In this document: piece by piece, positions 13,661-25,760 of the stretch | Layout of the letters: every line of letters begins with the position of its first letter | Numbering within the stretch: position 1 is the first letter of the stretch | Source of the DNA: Anseranas semipalmata | Taxonomy: Eukaryota; Chordata; Aves; Anseriformes; Anseranatidae | Length of the DNA stretch: 64,000 nt | Assembly (NCBI GenBank): GCA_013399115.1 | Contig: VXAA01006451.1 | Coordinates: 519,799 to 583,798 of the forward strand | Direction of reading: 5' to 3' | Position numbers and translations under genes: made by a program | The notes under the pieces: generated by a model | Told to the model about the DNA's origin: nothing | Databases searched by the model: none | Seen by the model: the letters and a program-made list of their open reading frames with translations, nothing else

Positions 13661-14262
13661 GCTAGCCGGTCGAGGGAAGTGATTGTCCCGCTCTACTCTG
13701 CGCTGGTACGGCCTCACCTTGAGCACTGTGTGCAGTTCTGGGCACCACAGTACAAAAAGGATGTAAAAGTACAAAAAGGATGTAAAACTACTGGAGAGTG
13801 TCCAGAGGAGGGCGACGAAGATGGTGAAGGGCCTGGAGGGGAAGACGTATGAGGAGCGGCTGAGGTCACTCGGCCTGTTCAGCCTGGAGAAAAGGAGGCT
13901 GAGGGGAGGCCTCATCACAGTCTACAACTTCCTTGCGAGGGGGAGCGGAGGGCCAGGCGCCGACCTATTCTCCTTAATCACCAGTGATAGAACCCGCGGC
14001 AATGGTGTCAAGCTGAGGCAGGGGAGGTTTAGGTTGGACATTAGGAAGAGGTTCTTCACTGAGAGGGTGGTTGCACACTGGAACAGGCTCCCCAGTGAAG
14101 CAGTCACTGCACCAAGCCTGTCTGAATTTAAGAGGCGTTTGGACTGTGCACTTAGTCACATGGTCTAAAATTTTGGGTAGACCTGTGCGGTGCCAGGAGT
14201 TGGACTCGATGATCCTTATGGGTCCCTTCCAGCTCGGGATATTCTACGATTCTATGATTTCC
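13661..14262 (+). mobile_element. CR1 LINE, 5'-truncated, 3' part of ORF2 plus 3'UTR
   Basis: About 600 bases of CR1 in plus orientation. An open stretch at 13,821-14,168 reads [20 protein letters not shown], then [20 protein letters not shown], and ends with [18 protein letters not shown], the well-known C-terminal end of the CR1 reverse-transcriptase ORF. The element ends with GGGTCCCTTCCAGCTCGGGA and ATTCTACGATTCTATGATT, the CR1 3' terminus. Upstream it begins near GGTCGAGGGAAGTGATTGTC. A 19-base internal tandem duplication is present at 13,751-13,788. It is one of the better preserved copies in the window but cannot be mobile because it lacks the 5' part. Confidence 0.9.
13751..13788 (+). 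repeat. 19-bp tandem duplication inside CR1
   Basis: Two adjacent copies of TACAAAAAGGATGTAAAA(G/C), differing in the last base. Other CR1 sequences have one copy of this segment (CACAAGAAGGACATGGA type), so the duplication arose in this copy or its source. Confidence 0.9.
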
Positions 14263-15876
14263 AGATAAGTAACCGTAAGATCCGCAAGACAAGCTTCTGT
14301 GGGGGAAGCAAAGAAGGAGCAGTTAACTAGTAGTCACAATCCCCCAACAAGCACTTCTGTCAAGAATAGTCAGTATTCCCCTTTCCTGTTGGAAAATCCA
14401 ATCACAGACTAACCATGTGCATGCAGTCTGCAAAGGCTACAAAATCCTGCATCAGTACTTGCTTTTTTCCTGCTTGATAGAAGTGGAAAAGATAGCGATC
14501 CTACTGTCCCAGAGGAGGACAGGAAGAACAATACACTGCAATGCCTACTCCTTCTCTCACAGATACTTGAAATGAAGGCGCTTAAAACAAGTTACCACAT
14601 TTCTTAACTGCAGTTGCAAGATGTTAGCCAGATCTGCTTCACAGCATGATATTGAGCATGACTAAAATCCTCAATTTTGAAAAGCTGTTCTTATGTCCTG
14701 CAAGCTGCAAACACGAGTCTCGCATTGTGAGACCTCATGGCTTGTGAACCAGGCTGGCACAGCTGGCTGGAGCTAACGCGGCACAGCGCCTGGGGGACAG
14801 GGGTCTGCCAGTCACCAGCACGGCTTGTTTTTGTGTCATACACCTCTTGCAAAGGGAAGGGAACAGGACAGCATTCACAGCTGTAAACAGAACAGTGTCT
14901 GCAGGCTGAGATTTAACCTCCTGAACAAACGTCATTATTAAAGAAGCTTTTAATTGTCCCTTTTCTGCATCCATTCTGATTTTTGGAAAACTCTCCAAAC
15001 AATGGTCGGGGAGCTAAGAGGCCTCACGCATCAGACCAAACAGCTTTCACAGCGTGCCTTACCCTGCCCTGCTTGCACATTGCCCAGTTAGAGCTTCCTC
15101 CCTCGAGCAGCTCCTACACTGTGATACCAACAGGAATACAGCCACAAGGAGGCACAAGAAAAGTTGTGTGGAAAATGGACGTTACAGGGGAAGATTTTTA
15201 AAGCCCCCTTAGGACTATAAATGCCCAAATTCCACTTAAATCACACTTCCTTCTAGATGTAACTTTATTTTCATTATTACAGCACTTCTGTCACTCTGGC
15301 AATGTCAAGTTTTTAATAAGGCCAGGGCATCGGTGTACCTACTGTTCTGCAAATGCAGATGAGAGCTGCTGAGTTCCTCGGGGCAGTGAATGCATGGTAC
15401 TGTCTTCAGTGTATGGTATATAAACAAAATACTGCATACATTTCAAGCCAGACTAATTTTAAATGCAGCTAAACTGGTTTTATTCCCAAACGTTCAATTA
15501 AGATGATACACTTGTTCATTTTTTTTTTAGAATCAAAATGATCTCCACACTCTTCCTAACACAAATACCTTGTTTCTGAGCAATTTACTAAACCGAAAGA
15601 AAACATCGATATGGATGTGTGTCATAAGCCCCCTCCCTCAACAGTCCCTCATGACAGGAAGAGCCACGTAAAACCCTTACACTTGCCTTCAGATCCAGCA
15701 AGACTCAGTCAGAACAGGACCAGAGCATCCTGCCCTACTGCTAACAGCAAAGCACTTGCTGCTTCAGTAGAAAGCCTCCCAAAGCCTGCTGCCCAGAGAG
15801 CCCCAGATACAGAGAGCCTGTATGCCACGTCCTTAGCTTAGGAAGAGGTTCTTGCTGGAAACATAATCTCACATAC

Positions 15877-15913
15877 CTCCTTTTTTGCGCCGTTTACACA
15901 GGAGCCCTGCCAT
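15877..15913 (-). CDS. PARVB: Candidate alternative first exon of PARVB
   Basis: On the minus strand an ATG in strong Kozak context (G at -3, G at +4) opens MAGLLCKRRKKG and runs into a good donor, GGAG|GTATGTGAG. The exon ends with one spare G, exactly the phase PARVB exon 2 needs, so splicing gives CKRRKKGVSDLQEEG, which resembles the basic RKRRAREVSDLQEEG junction of the known protein. It lies in a CpG-rich patch 3.2 kb upstream of exon 2. The product would lack the conserved DESFLGKLGGTLA segment of canonical exon 1. The frame stays open upstream to a Met at 16330 in GC-rich sequence, so a longer N terminus is possible. Transcription is inferred, not seen. Confidence 0.5.
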
Positions 15914-16180
15914 TTCGTCCCCTCCAGCACCCGGAGGCCTGTCGCACGCACCCGCAGATGAATCGCGCGGGCGGTCTGTGTGCTGAAGGGGCAGCGGCAA
16001 CTGGACGAGGGGCTGGCACCTCAAGGCCGCCAAGCCCAGGTTAATTTGGGCAGGGTGACGCGGGAGGAGGCGCTCAGATGGCCTCCCAGCTGCCAGGTGG
16101 GGGCGGGCGCCAGGAGGGAGGGGACCGGCACTCTGCCCCCGGCCAGGAACCCTCCCTGTCGCCGTCACTGCTGCAGATGG
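15877..16180 (-). promoter_or_regulatory. CpG-rich patch around the alternative PARVB first exon
   Basis: About 300 bases with many CpG dinucleotides (for example GTCGCACGCACCCGCAG and CGCGCGGGCGG), unlike the surrounding intron. It covers and extends upstream, on the minus strand, of the candidate alternative start exon. This is the pattern expected of an internal CpG-island promoter. No transcription start element can be pinned down. Confidence 0.4.
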
Positions 16181-16704
16181 CTGAGTGCCTCGTTCGGCCT
16201 GCTGCTGGCTGCCTACGGGCCAGGACAGAGACAGGTCCTTCAGAGATGGCATTTTGTGATAACTTGGAAAGCCACCTTCACCCTCTGGCCAAAGCACGGC
16301 CAGGTTCCCCACCCTGACAGCTCGCCCCAAGGACGCACTGGTTCACAAAGCAACAGCCAGAATGCAGAAAAGCTGTCATGCTCAGGAATATAAATTTGCC
16401 AAGGTATTCTCAATACCCGTCGACCTCCAGAACCTTTCCATGCTGTGTCTGAACAAAAGCTGAGGACTTCCTCCCTGCTCACTGCCCCCAGTACTCACTT
16501 ATCACTGTTGAACAGGCAAAGAAACAGAAGCAGTAAAAGGAAGTCAACCCACAGCATTGGGAGAAAAAACAGAGAATCCACATATCAGCACATGGAAACA
16601 GTTTAAAAGAAAAAAATAGCCAGGATGGAGCAAGAGGTACATTTCTGAAAAGAACGTGAACAATGTTTTAATGCAATACATCAAAGAATGTCTTTCAGCC
16701 CATC

Positions 16705-17676
16705 TGTATTGGGTTTACGTGGCAAGGGTTTGGTAGCAGAGGGCTGCAGGGGTGGCCTCTGTGAGCAGAGCCCAGCAGCTGCCCCATGTCAGATCAGAGC
16801 CAGTTCCAGCTGCTCCAAAAGGGACCNNNNNNNNNNNNNNNNNNNNNNNNNNNNNNNNNNNNNNNNNNNNNNNNNNNNNNNNNNNNNNNNNNNNNNNNNN
16901 NNNNNNNNNNNNNNNNNNNNNNNNNNNTGGAGAGGCCCATGGTGGAGCAGGCCGTCCCCCTGCAGCCCATGGGTACCACACGGAGCAGATCTCCACGCTG
17001 CAGCCTGTGGAGGAGCCCACATGGAGCAGGTGGATGTGGCCTGAAGGAGGCTGCGGCCCATGGGAGCCCCCGCAGGAGCAGGCCCTGGGCCGGAGCTGCA
17101 GCCCGTGGAGAGGAGCCCACGCAGGAGCAGGAGGCCTGGCGGGAGCTGCTGCCCGTGGGGGAGCCATGTTGGAGCAGTTTGGTCCTGAGGGATGGGCCCC
17201 ATGGTATGGACCCATACTGGAGAAGTTCTTGAAGAGCTGCGGCCTGTGGGAAGCCCACACAGGATCAGTTTGGGAAGGACGGCATCCCGTGGGAGGGACC
17301 CCACGTGGAGCAGGGCAGAGAGTGACGGTGAGGGAGCGGCAGAGACGCAGCGTTAGGGACTGATCACAGTCCCCCTTCCCCGTTTCCCTGTGCTGCTCAG
17401 GGGGAGGAGGTAGAAGAAGGTGGATGGGGGAAGGTGTTTTTAGTTTGCTTGTAGTTTCTCACTGTTCTAGTCCACTAGTGCTAGGCAATAAATTATATTA
17501 ATCTCCCTATGCTGAGTCTGTTTTGCCTGTGATGATAGTGGGTGAGTGATCTCCCTTTCCTTATCTCAACACTTGAGCCCCTTCCATCATATTTTCTCCC
17601 CCTTTTTCTTTGAGGAAGGGGAGTGAGAGAGTGGCTGTGGTGGAGTTCAGCTGCCCAGCAGGGTAAAACCACCACA
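16705..17676 (+). mobile_element. LTR of a second avian endogenous retrovirus family (with assembly gap)
   Basis: Starts TGTATTGGGTTTACGTGGCA and ends AACCACCACA. The front part (GGCAAGGGTTTGGTAGCAGA, then CCAGTTCCAGCTGCTCC) is typical of avian ERV LTRs; the body is a run of imperfect GC-rich units of the type GGAGCAGG and GCAGCCCATGG. The 3' part has AATAAATTATATTAATCTCC, a plausible LTR polyadenylation region, and TTTTCTCCCCCTTTTTC. Flanks CCATC and CCACA match only partly as a target duplication, so the right border is approximate. It lies in PARVB intron 1, about 0.8 kb from the candidate alternative first exon. Confidence 0.8.
16827..16927. other. Assembly gap, 101 N
   Basis: A run of N inside an LTR copy. 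The LTR body beside it is built from near-repeats of a GGAGCAGG / CAGCCCATGG type, which probably collapsed in assembly. Confidence 0.99.
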
Positions 17677-19410
17677 CCACACTTTTACAAACCCAGATGA
17701 GGTACTCTGAATGATTAGGGATATGACTAGATTGGCAAACACCAACCTCTTCAACTTTTTAACAGCAACAGTAAGGTTTACACTGGACTCTTACAGGGAA
17801 GGAGCCATCCATGCAAGAGGGCATTTTACTGCTAGATCAGAGCTGGGCTTGCACAGCAGGTTACAGCCGTGCTAAGTCCCACATGAGGTATTGCTGCTCC
17901 TTGCCTGCTCTCCCCACCTGCCCATTTGCAGGTCCTCTTCTTTTCCTCTGCCCTTTCCTGCAAAAAACATTTTCCCCTGCTGTGCTGGCATAATTCTTTT
18001 TCTGCTCTCTAAATGAGATCCGCTACGACATCTTTCTCAAAAGCCCGGTAAGTCCGTTCCATGGGTCAGTCAGGAAGCCTGCCACAGGGGAAGACAGCGG
18101 AGGCAGGGAGCTGAGCACAGGCCAGGACAGCGACACTTAGCCGGACTGGTCCTGGCAGACCCAGATCTCTTGCTGTGGCCTGGCTTGTTTGTGCTGCCGG
18201 CAGGCCTCGGCACAGCAGATGTCCCCCAGACACGCTGGCACATCTCCTGCGAGCAGCCCCAGCACCCAGGGAGCGCTCTCCTGCCCACCAACAGCGTTCA
18301 CCCCACCTGGACCCGTAGCATGGGCTCTGCTGCGAGGTTACAGCCTTACCGTAACACTTGCTGACAGTCTAACAACTCAGCTACGAACCTGCACAGGGCG
18401 AGCCAGGTGTAACTGCGGGCACAGGAAGGCAATGCCTTGGAAAGACCTCTGGCAGAATCAGCTGGGATTTCTCCCAGACGTCTGTTACAGCCTGCCTCCC
18501 TTCTGGATTGGGATCCCCGCTCCGAGCTGATCCCCAGTTAGCAGGCAGCGCTTGTCCTACGAACCGCCTCAGGACCACGGCAGCCAGCGCTAGCAAAACC
18601 CAAATGCAGCAAGGGATGGGCAAGTGGCCAAGGCATTCAGCAACAGCCCTGAGTATCTCCCTAAACCAGAAATTTAAATTCACAAGTGAAGGTCACTTCT
18701 CCACCAGTCCCCTGGAAAGCAGCGAGGGTTCCTGGCAGCTCTCTGATGTTTTAACGGTCTCCTGGCAGTACCAGCAGTCAACATGATTTAGCCACAGTGG
18801 AAGCTGTGCTGGCCTTTCCAAAAAATTAATATAATGAGCAGATCGTATGCATGCATGCTACAGAGTGCTACATCTGTAAGCCAGGCAGGCCACCTCAGTG
18901 CATGGTATTACAGGTAAACTGCACAGAACAGCAGCAATTAGCTGCAGAAAGCTGGAAGCACCACCAAGGCTGCCAAGGATTTCTCACAAGTAAGGAAATA
19001 AATGACCTGTAAAGTCAGAAGGAGCACTGTAAGAAGAAGAAAAGTCCCTGCTTTCTCCTTTTTATAATAAAGAGCAAACTTATGGCAACAGTTTGATCCT
19101 TCCTACCTTCAATCTTAATTTTAGTCTAATTTTAAAAAAAATATCAAGGACATAGCGCAGTTCACCTCTCAAGTCTTTACTATTCACTGCCTTGTTATTA
19201 AAAATTTGACCACAAGCTTCTGCCTCTTACAAAAACAAATGCTACTTAATTTTAGCCCTAGTTATTTCTGACTGCGGGGCTGAATCTCACCCCACAGAAA
19301 GCAGCAGCTGCCACAGAGCTCATCACGGGACTCTGGATACGGTGCTTTCCTTCAAATTTAAACGGTGCTGAGCTGGCTCCTCAGCACTGCCTGACCACAA
19401 CTTTTACATT

Positions 19411-20043
19411 ATGTACTTTCATCTCATGATCAAACCCCAACTTTGGAAGCTATTAGACTGGTTTGTTACTCTTGGCTCTACTACCGATGATTTGTTCAAG
19501 CAACTTTGTCATCCTCTTTGGTACAAGCAGCACACAGAAGGAAACGTGCAAGGACTGTACAACCAGAATTGCATGGGAAGCTCTTTTCCTGCTCCCAAAG
19601 TTTCACTGCTCTTCACAGAGACAAAACCACAACCAGCTGCAGTTTTTCAGCCAGCAGCTCGCCTGCCTGCAGCTCATATCCTGAGAGTTCAGATAATCAT
19701 ATGCAAAATAGAAAGTCAATATGAAACTCCATTCCTACCCCACGCAGGTCAGTGGCACGACCCTCATTCACTCACACCTCAGGTGAGACGTGTACACCAG
19801 ACGATTCCTCCTGATGAAGCCACCAACCCTTGCACAAAAGATCAAACATCTGGAGCTGCCACTTCCCACGCGAAGTCTCAGACCAGAAGGCAAAGTGCCC
19901 TGGGGGGTGAAGGCCCTGCAGTGTCGACCTGCTCCTCTGCTTGTCTATCACATACCATCACACACAGCCATGTGCACAAAATTTCCACCTGGTACCTAGA
20001 AGCCCTTCTTAAAAAGAAGTCTTCAAAGCTGCCAGCTATCTAG
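19411..20043 (+). other. Open frame of 210 codons in PARVB intron 1, probably non-coding
   Basis: ATG-started and antisense to PARVB. No family is recognised. Two other frames in the same interval are also open for 70 or so codons, which suggests a locally stop-poor composition rather than selection on one frame. Confidence 0.15.
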
Positions 20044-23000
20044 AAACATTAAAAAAAAGTTTTGCAAAAACTGCCATTTTCCAAGAAAAATTGTTGTACT
20101 GGCACATGTCAAACCAGCCCCAAGCAGTGTGTGTGCTGATACACTGTGACTGTCTCTTTTCTAGGGGCAAACCACACACACAGTTCACCAGCCTGCTGCT
20201 GCATTACTAATTGCTTAACATTTACAAAAGGCTCTGAGATCTTTTGGTGGAGAATGCAGGAGAAAGACAAAGCCTCCATTAATTACAATAGAGAATTAAT
20301 AATCCCTGTGCAGACCAAAGGCAAAGACTTGATCTAATCCACATAAAGGCACTGTATCAAGAGACTGCATTCAGAACAGCAATAAAGGAAATTATGGGTA
20401 TGCCTCAGCAAGCAAAGGCACTCACAACGGCCAGGCTCTGTCACTTAAAGAAACTTAAAGCTAAAAGACAGCTTTCAGGAAAGAGCTGTAGTAATCCTTT
20501 CGTTTTAGTTGCAGAGAGCAAGCAACTTGCTTATAGGGACATGTTAAACTTACAAAGATGAGTGGCCTGTTCTGTGACTGACAGAACAAAGATCACCCTT
20601 GTATTTTTGTCAGTGGTAAAATACGTTTCTATTGTGGTGGCAGCACATGCAATATTTGAGCGAGCCAGAAACTTTTTATGAAAAATGGGGCTTTGTTTCA
20701 TTTGGGAGGGTGAAATACTGTTTTCAGTTTTTCTCCCGTGAAAATTCTTACCTTTTGAGTTGTGCTGTCTTTAATTGTGGTGAAAAAAGAATTTGCATTT
20801 TTGATGGGTGACACCTGTGTTAAGACAACTAATATTAACACTGCTACAGCAACAAAGCAGAACTGACTACCACTGCTACTGCGCTGCTGAAGTACCTGAG
20901 AAGACCCCCCCACCCCAGCATTAATCTGGCTCTGGTAACAACTGACAAAGCTGGAGCGGGCCCGCGGCTGCATGGGCGCAAATCAACAGGGATAAAAGCC
21001 AAGGTGAGCCCACAGCATCAATACAGAGCCATTGTGTTTGGGTCTTTAAAGCAGTGGTATCGATCCCCTCAAGCCCTGCAGCCACCACAGGACGAGGCCA
21101 GAACTCATCTCATCTGTTTCAGCCCCCTCCTGCTCGGGTCTCACACCCACTCAGTAAGCACTTAACCAGGAATCCTTACAAATAGGTACTGCAAGGCAGA
21201 AAAGCAAGACACCACATACTTTGACAGAAGCATATAGAAAGCTACGGAGCTAAACCTAAAAGTCAAAGTCGGGACTCATCATTTTGCAGTAAGCCCCTGC
21301 TTCCTGTTTCTTTAATTACTGCCCTGAGCCACAGTTACGCAGCTGTTTTCACCGGGCAGGCATCCACGCTGTCAGCGAAGGGGCACGCCAGGCTTCCCTC
21401 CCACCCCTAGCTGCCACTCACCCCCTCCTCCTTGTCTGCAGAAGCCACGCTTTGACACAGCGCGGGGGCACAGTGTAGCTGAAAACTAACCAGATAAGAC
21501 AGGAGAAAAAAAAAGTTAATTTTCACTGTGCAGACACACAAACACCAGTGCTGGCTGAAAAAAAAAAAAAAAAGTGGCAGAAGAAAAACTGTAGACAAGA
21601 ACGGTGTTTTGAAGTATTTATAAAGTTACAGCTACAGAGGCCAGGTTTTCAAGTATGGAAAAAGCCATCCAGTAGCACACTGAACAGATATGCCAAGCTA
21701 GTCAGCTCTGCTTCAGTCTCCCTGCATTGACCGTACAGCAGCAATCCCACAGCTTTGAAAGTATCACAAGTTTTTAATACCTTTCTTTACGCCTGATAAG
21801 CATAAACATATTTTCAAGCAGGTCAGAGCAAACAGTTCTGACATTCTGTCCTCCCTGCCCGAAATGGAAAAACGCTCCCCTTCGCACAGATGAGCAAGGA
21901 GAGGACAATAAATTGAATTTGTTATTTGTAATATCTTTAAGTATTCTCCGGATGCATGCTGACTGCTACAATTCAATGTCATGATCACACCTGCACTTCT
22001 GAGGTCTGGAACTAACACTTGGCTGGGAGCAGATCTCCTCAAGTTAAACATCATGTATCCATTCATTACATGAGATTTCTTTCCCCCATTTCCTGCCTCT
22101 TGCACTAGCTTAACAAATGGAAAAATCTTTCTGGTAAAGAGAGGGTCCCAAGCCCTCAAGTGTGTATTTTATTTCTAAAGCAAAAATAGAATATTTTCTA
22201 AAGCACCTACTTGGCTCTCCTAAACACTAACATAATACAAACCCAAACTAGACAGCTTCTACGCTCCAACACATGAACTGGACATACCTTTAACATTTGT
22301 GTTGTGCTGAGACTGTAAAAAGATTCCTTTGATGCCCAGAGTTTTATGACATGAGGAGATAGGCTGCATTCTCAAACATCACAGGCAGTAACTGCACCCT
22401 GAAAGAACCCTAGAAGCAGCTAGAGAAAGCTACACTCCTTCCTTTGCACACAAATTCTGCTTGAAAATGTGGAAAATGTACTTCCTCGGCCTCCCTCAGT
22501 TAAAATTCCATTGCAACATATACGAGGTTATTTCTTCTCAAGAAGCAATGGTGGAGGACTGTGTTCTCCCAAGCACTCTGCATGAGCACCAGTACAACTT
22601 CCACCTGAAAGAAAGATGTGGAATCAAATCTGGCAGATGAGAATACAAGTAAACAAAAAGTCTGACAAGAGGAGGAAAGAACCAAGGAGACTTTGGGCCT
22701 TAATATGCCCCCATTAGAAAATCCACAAGGTATTTTAAATTTCCTGCTATCAATTCTCCCTGAAATAGTGTATTCCACTACGCAGTGCTTAGCACTCCAA
22801 GGCTTCTGTGTACTCCTATAACCAAAGATAATGGGTACAAACAGGTAGGGAAACGTACATTCAGAGTCTAGGAACTCAGTCTGAGGTCCCTACGTAAGCA
22901 GAGTGATTTCAATGAGCATCAAGCATCAAAAACTTCTTTAACCAAAAGCAACTCCAAAAAAACAGAATCAACTCATTATTTTAGATATCCAAGTCTGATG

Positions 23001-24863
23001 GGTCCAGCCAAAGCCAATCACCAAAAGAGAGGCAGCAACAGAGCTGAAAGCATTACCCTAGCAGAGATGCCTAGTCCATTCGCTCAATTCTTGTTTTATC
23101 CATCATGACACAATCAGGGAGAAAACAGCACTGAAGCTTACCACCTCCTACAGTCTTTTTCTCTGATCCCACATACATATCAAACTGTGCAAACTTTATC
23201 AAGCAGAACTCTCGGTATCAAAAAAGTCACTACTGTGGCACATGGTAATGTGTTTTACAACTGAGCTGGTTTCCATCCCTCCACCACATTCTTCCACCTT
23301 CTCATGATTTGAGGCTTCATTTGTAGGTACCTGAATGAAAGCCACTCAGTCAACTAACAGCCTGAGCAGTTTCATGAACTTCAGCTTACCGCCTTCCCCA
23401 CATCCTTCACCCCACTTTCCAAAGGCACAAAAAGACTGACAACCACCAAAAGCAGTCCACTGTGCAAACACAAAAACATTTGATGTTGCTTTTTCTTCTG
23501 AACATTTCAAGAGCAGTACAGAGGAACAGACTCACTTCTGAAGGCAGTGACGGCAGGTGAACACTAGAAGTAACAGAAAGGTGCTGTCTTCTCCAGCTGA
23601 TGGTACAGAGCTCAACAAGCAAGCTTCACACAAATGGAAAGGCGGATACAGCTGTGACTTGCAATTCAAAAAAGCATCTTTTTTTGCTTGTGCAACATGA
23701 TTCTACAGGAAGAGTAAGCTGAGATAAATGATTCTGCAAACAACAGAAAGTGCATGTGTCAAATTGCTAGAGTTGCCCAAATGTCACACAGAAAGACAAG
23801 GAAAACCCTGAAAAAAACTCATATATCTGCAACACGCATATAAAGGATTTTCTAGTGAATATTAGGTTTCATTTCAACAGAACACACAGGACCAATGGAG
23901 GGATATGCAGCGCTTCAGACTTGAAACTTTATCCTGAACAGCCAACAAAAAGTTTTCAGAGTACTGCATACTAAGGTTACTGTTGCCCATGTCTACCTTT
24001 TGTTTCCTATCTGCATCCAGGGCAGTAAAGACATATATTGAAAAGGAACGGAAATATCTCACTGAACAAGCAGACTCTGCAAAATACAAAGAAGCTTTCG
24101 CAATGGTTTCCAGACCAGTCATATGTGGAAAATTATTTCACTCATTGCTTCCAGCACCAAGGGAGCCTGCCAAGACAAGCACTTCAGTGATAAGAGCTAC
24201 AAACCTCAGAGTAAAATAAAGCCTGCATCTCAGAGCCCACAGTCAGATAAAAGCCAGTCCATGAGGGAAAGGTACAGTGAAAATAATGGGTCCCATAGAA
24301 GTACTCAGATGCTTAACTCTGCCTAGTTTAAGTAAGAAATAGACACTACCACATCCTAACCAAGTTGCTGAAGACCACACAGAGAGGAGCTCAGGCCTCC
24401 GACTGCCATTCCAGTCCAGTCTCCCAAACACAGCCCACAAGGGATAACAAAATGCAATCATGAAACAACAGCCAGCCCAAGAATCACACCAAAACAAGTC
24501 CAAGGCACAAGATAACGTCACATTTCACCAAGTATCAAGAAGACCTACAGCTATATTATCTGTTTATTTAGTCAGCACACCAACGTTTCACACAGTCTGC
24601 AGTACCAGCTTTCTGTGGTCTCTTTTAAAGACTTTGCATAGATAGTATCAGGTCCTATGAGCTAGAAAAGGCAGTGTTCCAGCAGGGCCAAACATCTTAG
24701 AGACCTTCCAGTTCAGCTACTGGTCAGTCCCAAAAGAGCTTTGTACCTACATAGCCTCTCTGACCCGCCCTCACATAAAGAAGCAGCCAGAGCAGCAGTC
24801 TGCTACAATCCATGCTTCCTTCTCACTAAAAGGGTAGAGAGTGAAAAAGAAAAAAAAAAAATG

Positions 24864-24897
24864 TATTCTTACTAGTACCCTATTCTTACTAGTACCC
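24864..24897. repeat. 17-bp perfect tandem duplication
   Basis: Two identical adjacent copies of TATTCTTACTAGTACCC in PARVB intron 1, just after an A-rich run. Confidence 0.95.
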
Positions 24898-25044
24898 TAG
24901 CACAAAAAGAGTCAAAGGTCCTTGCACACCCTTGTATTCATGTGCTCATAAATCATTATGCCACAGACTTTATGCTGTTGTGCTGTTCAAGAAATGTACT
25001 TACTCCAGCCTTTGAATGATCTAGTTTCCCAGGGAGCCACATAA

Positions 25045-25760
25045 GATCATAGGAAAATTCAGGGTGGAAGGGACCTCAGGAGGTCTCTATCTGACCCTAT
25101 TCCTCAAAGCAGAGTCAGCTCTGAGATCAAACCAGGCTGCTCAGAGCTTTATCCTGTCACTTCTTAAAACCTCCAAGAACAGAGACTGCACAAACTCTCC
25201 GGGCATCCTGTCCCTCTGCTTCATAGCCCACATCATGAAAAAGTTTCTCCCTTTATCCAGTCTGAACATCACTCATTTCAGTTTATTCCTGTTGTCTCTT
25301 CTCTACTATGCACGACTGTGAAGAACCTGGCTTCTCCATTTTCTCAGTGATCTCCTCAGAGGTACTAGCAGGCTGCTTACAGAAGATCTCCCTGAATCCA
25401 TTTCTTCCCCAGGCTGAACAAGACCAGCTCCCTCGGCCTCTCCTCACAGGAGTGCTCCAGCCCCCAGCCATCCTGGTGGCCCACTGCTGAACATGCTCCA
25501 GTTTAGTCACATCTTTCCTGCACCGAGGAACCCAAAACTGCACACGGTATTTCAGCTGGGATCTAATGAGTGCTGAGTAGAGGGAGATAATCACTCTGCT
25601 CGATCTACTGGCTGCGCTGCTGTTAATACAGCCCAGGATGCAGTCAGCCATCTTTGCTGCAATGGTGCGCTGCTGGCTGCCGGTCAGCTTGCTGCCCACC
25701 GAGGCCGCCAGGGCCTGTCCAGCAGAGCTGCTCCCCAGGCCGGCAGTTTCCGCAGGCAGA
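25045..25760 (-). mobile_element. CR1 LINE, 5'-truncated, minus orientation
   Basis: About 700 bases. The plus strand starts with the inverted CR1 3' end (GATCATAGGAAAATTCAGGG, then GGAAGGGACCTCAGGAGGTC). On the minus strand the frame 25,283-25,699 reads ILGCINSSAASRSSRVIISL, then YSALIRSQLKYRVQFWVPRC and KLEHVQQWATRM, the conserved tail of the CR1 reverse-transcriptase ORF, followed after a shift by the Leu-rich end. It is more diverged than the 13.7-kb copy. It lies in PARVB intron 1. Confidence 0.88.

Larger units (their letters stand above)
12673..15876 (-). other. PARVB intron between the alternative first exon and exon 2
   Basis: Contains the plus-strand CR1 copy at 13.7-14.3 kb. The remainder is unremarkable AT-rich sequence. 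Confidence 0.7.

Noticed and set aside
13821..14168. 115-codon frame as a host gene
   Set aside because: It is the C-terminal end of the CR1 LINE reverse-transcriptase ORF, often mis-annotated as a protein.
16688..17363. Six overlapping frames of 118-203 codons around 17 kb
   Set aside because: They lie in the GC-rich repetitive body of an LTR and across a run of N; all frames are open because of composition. No retroviral gene is present.
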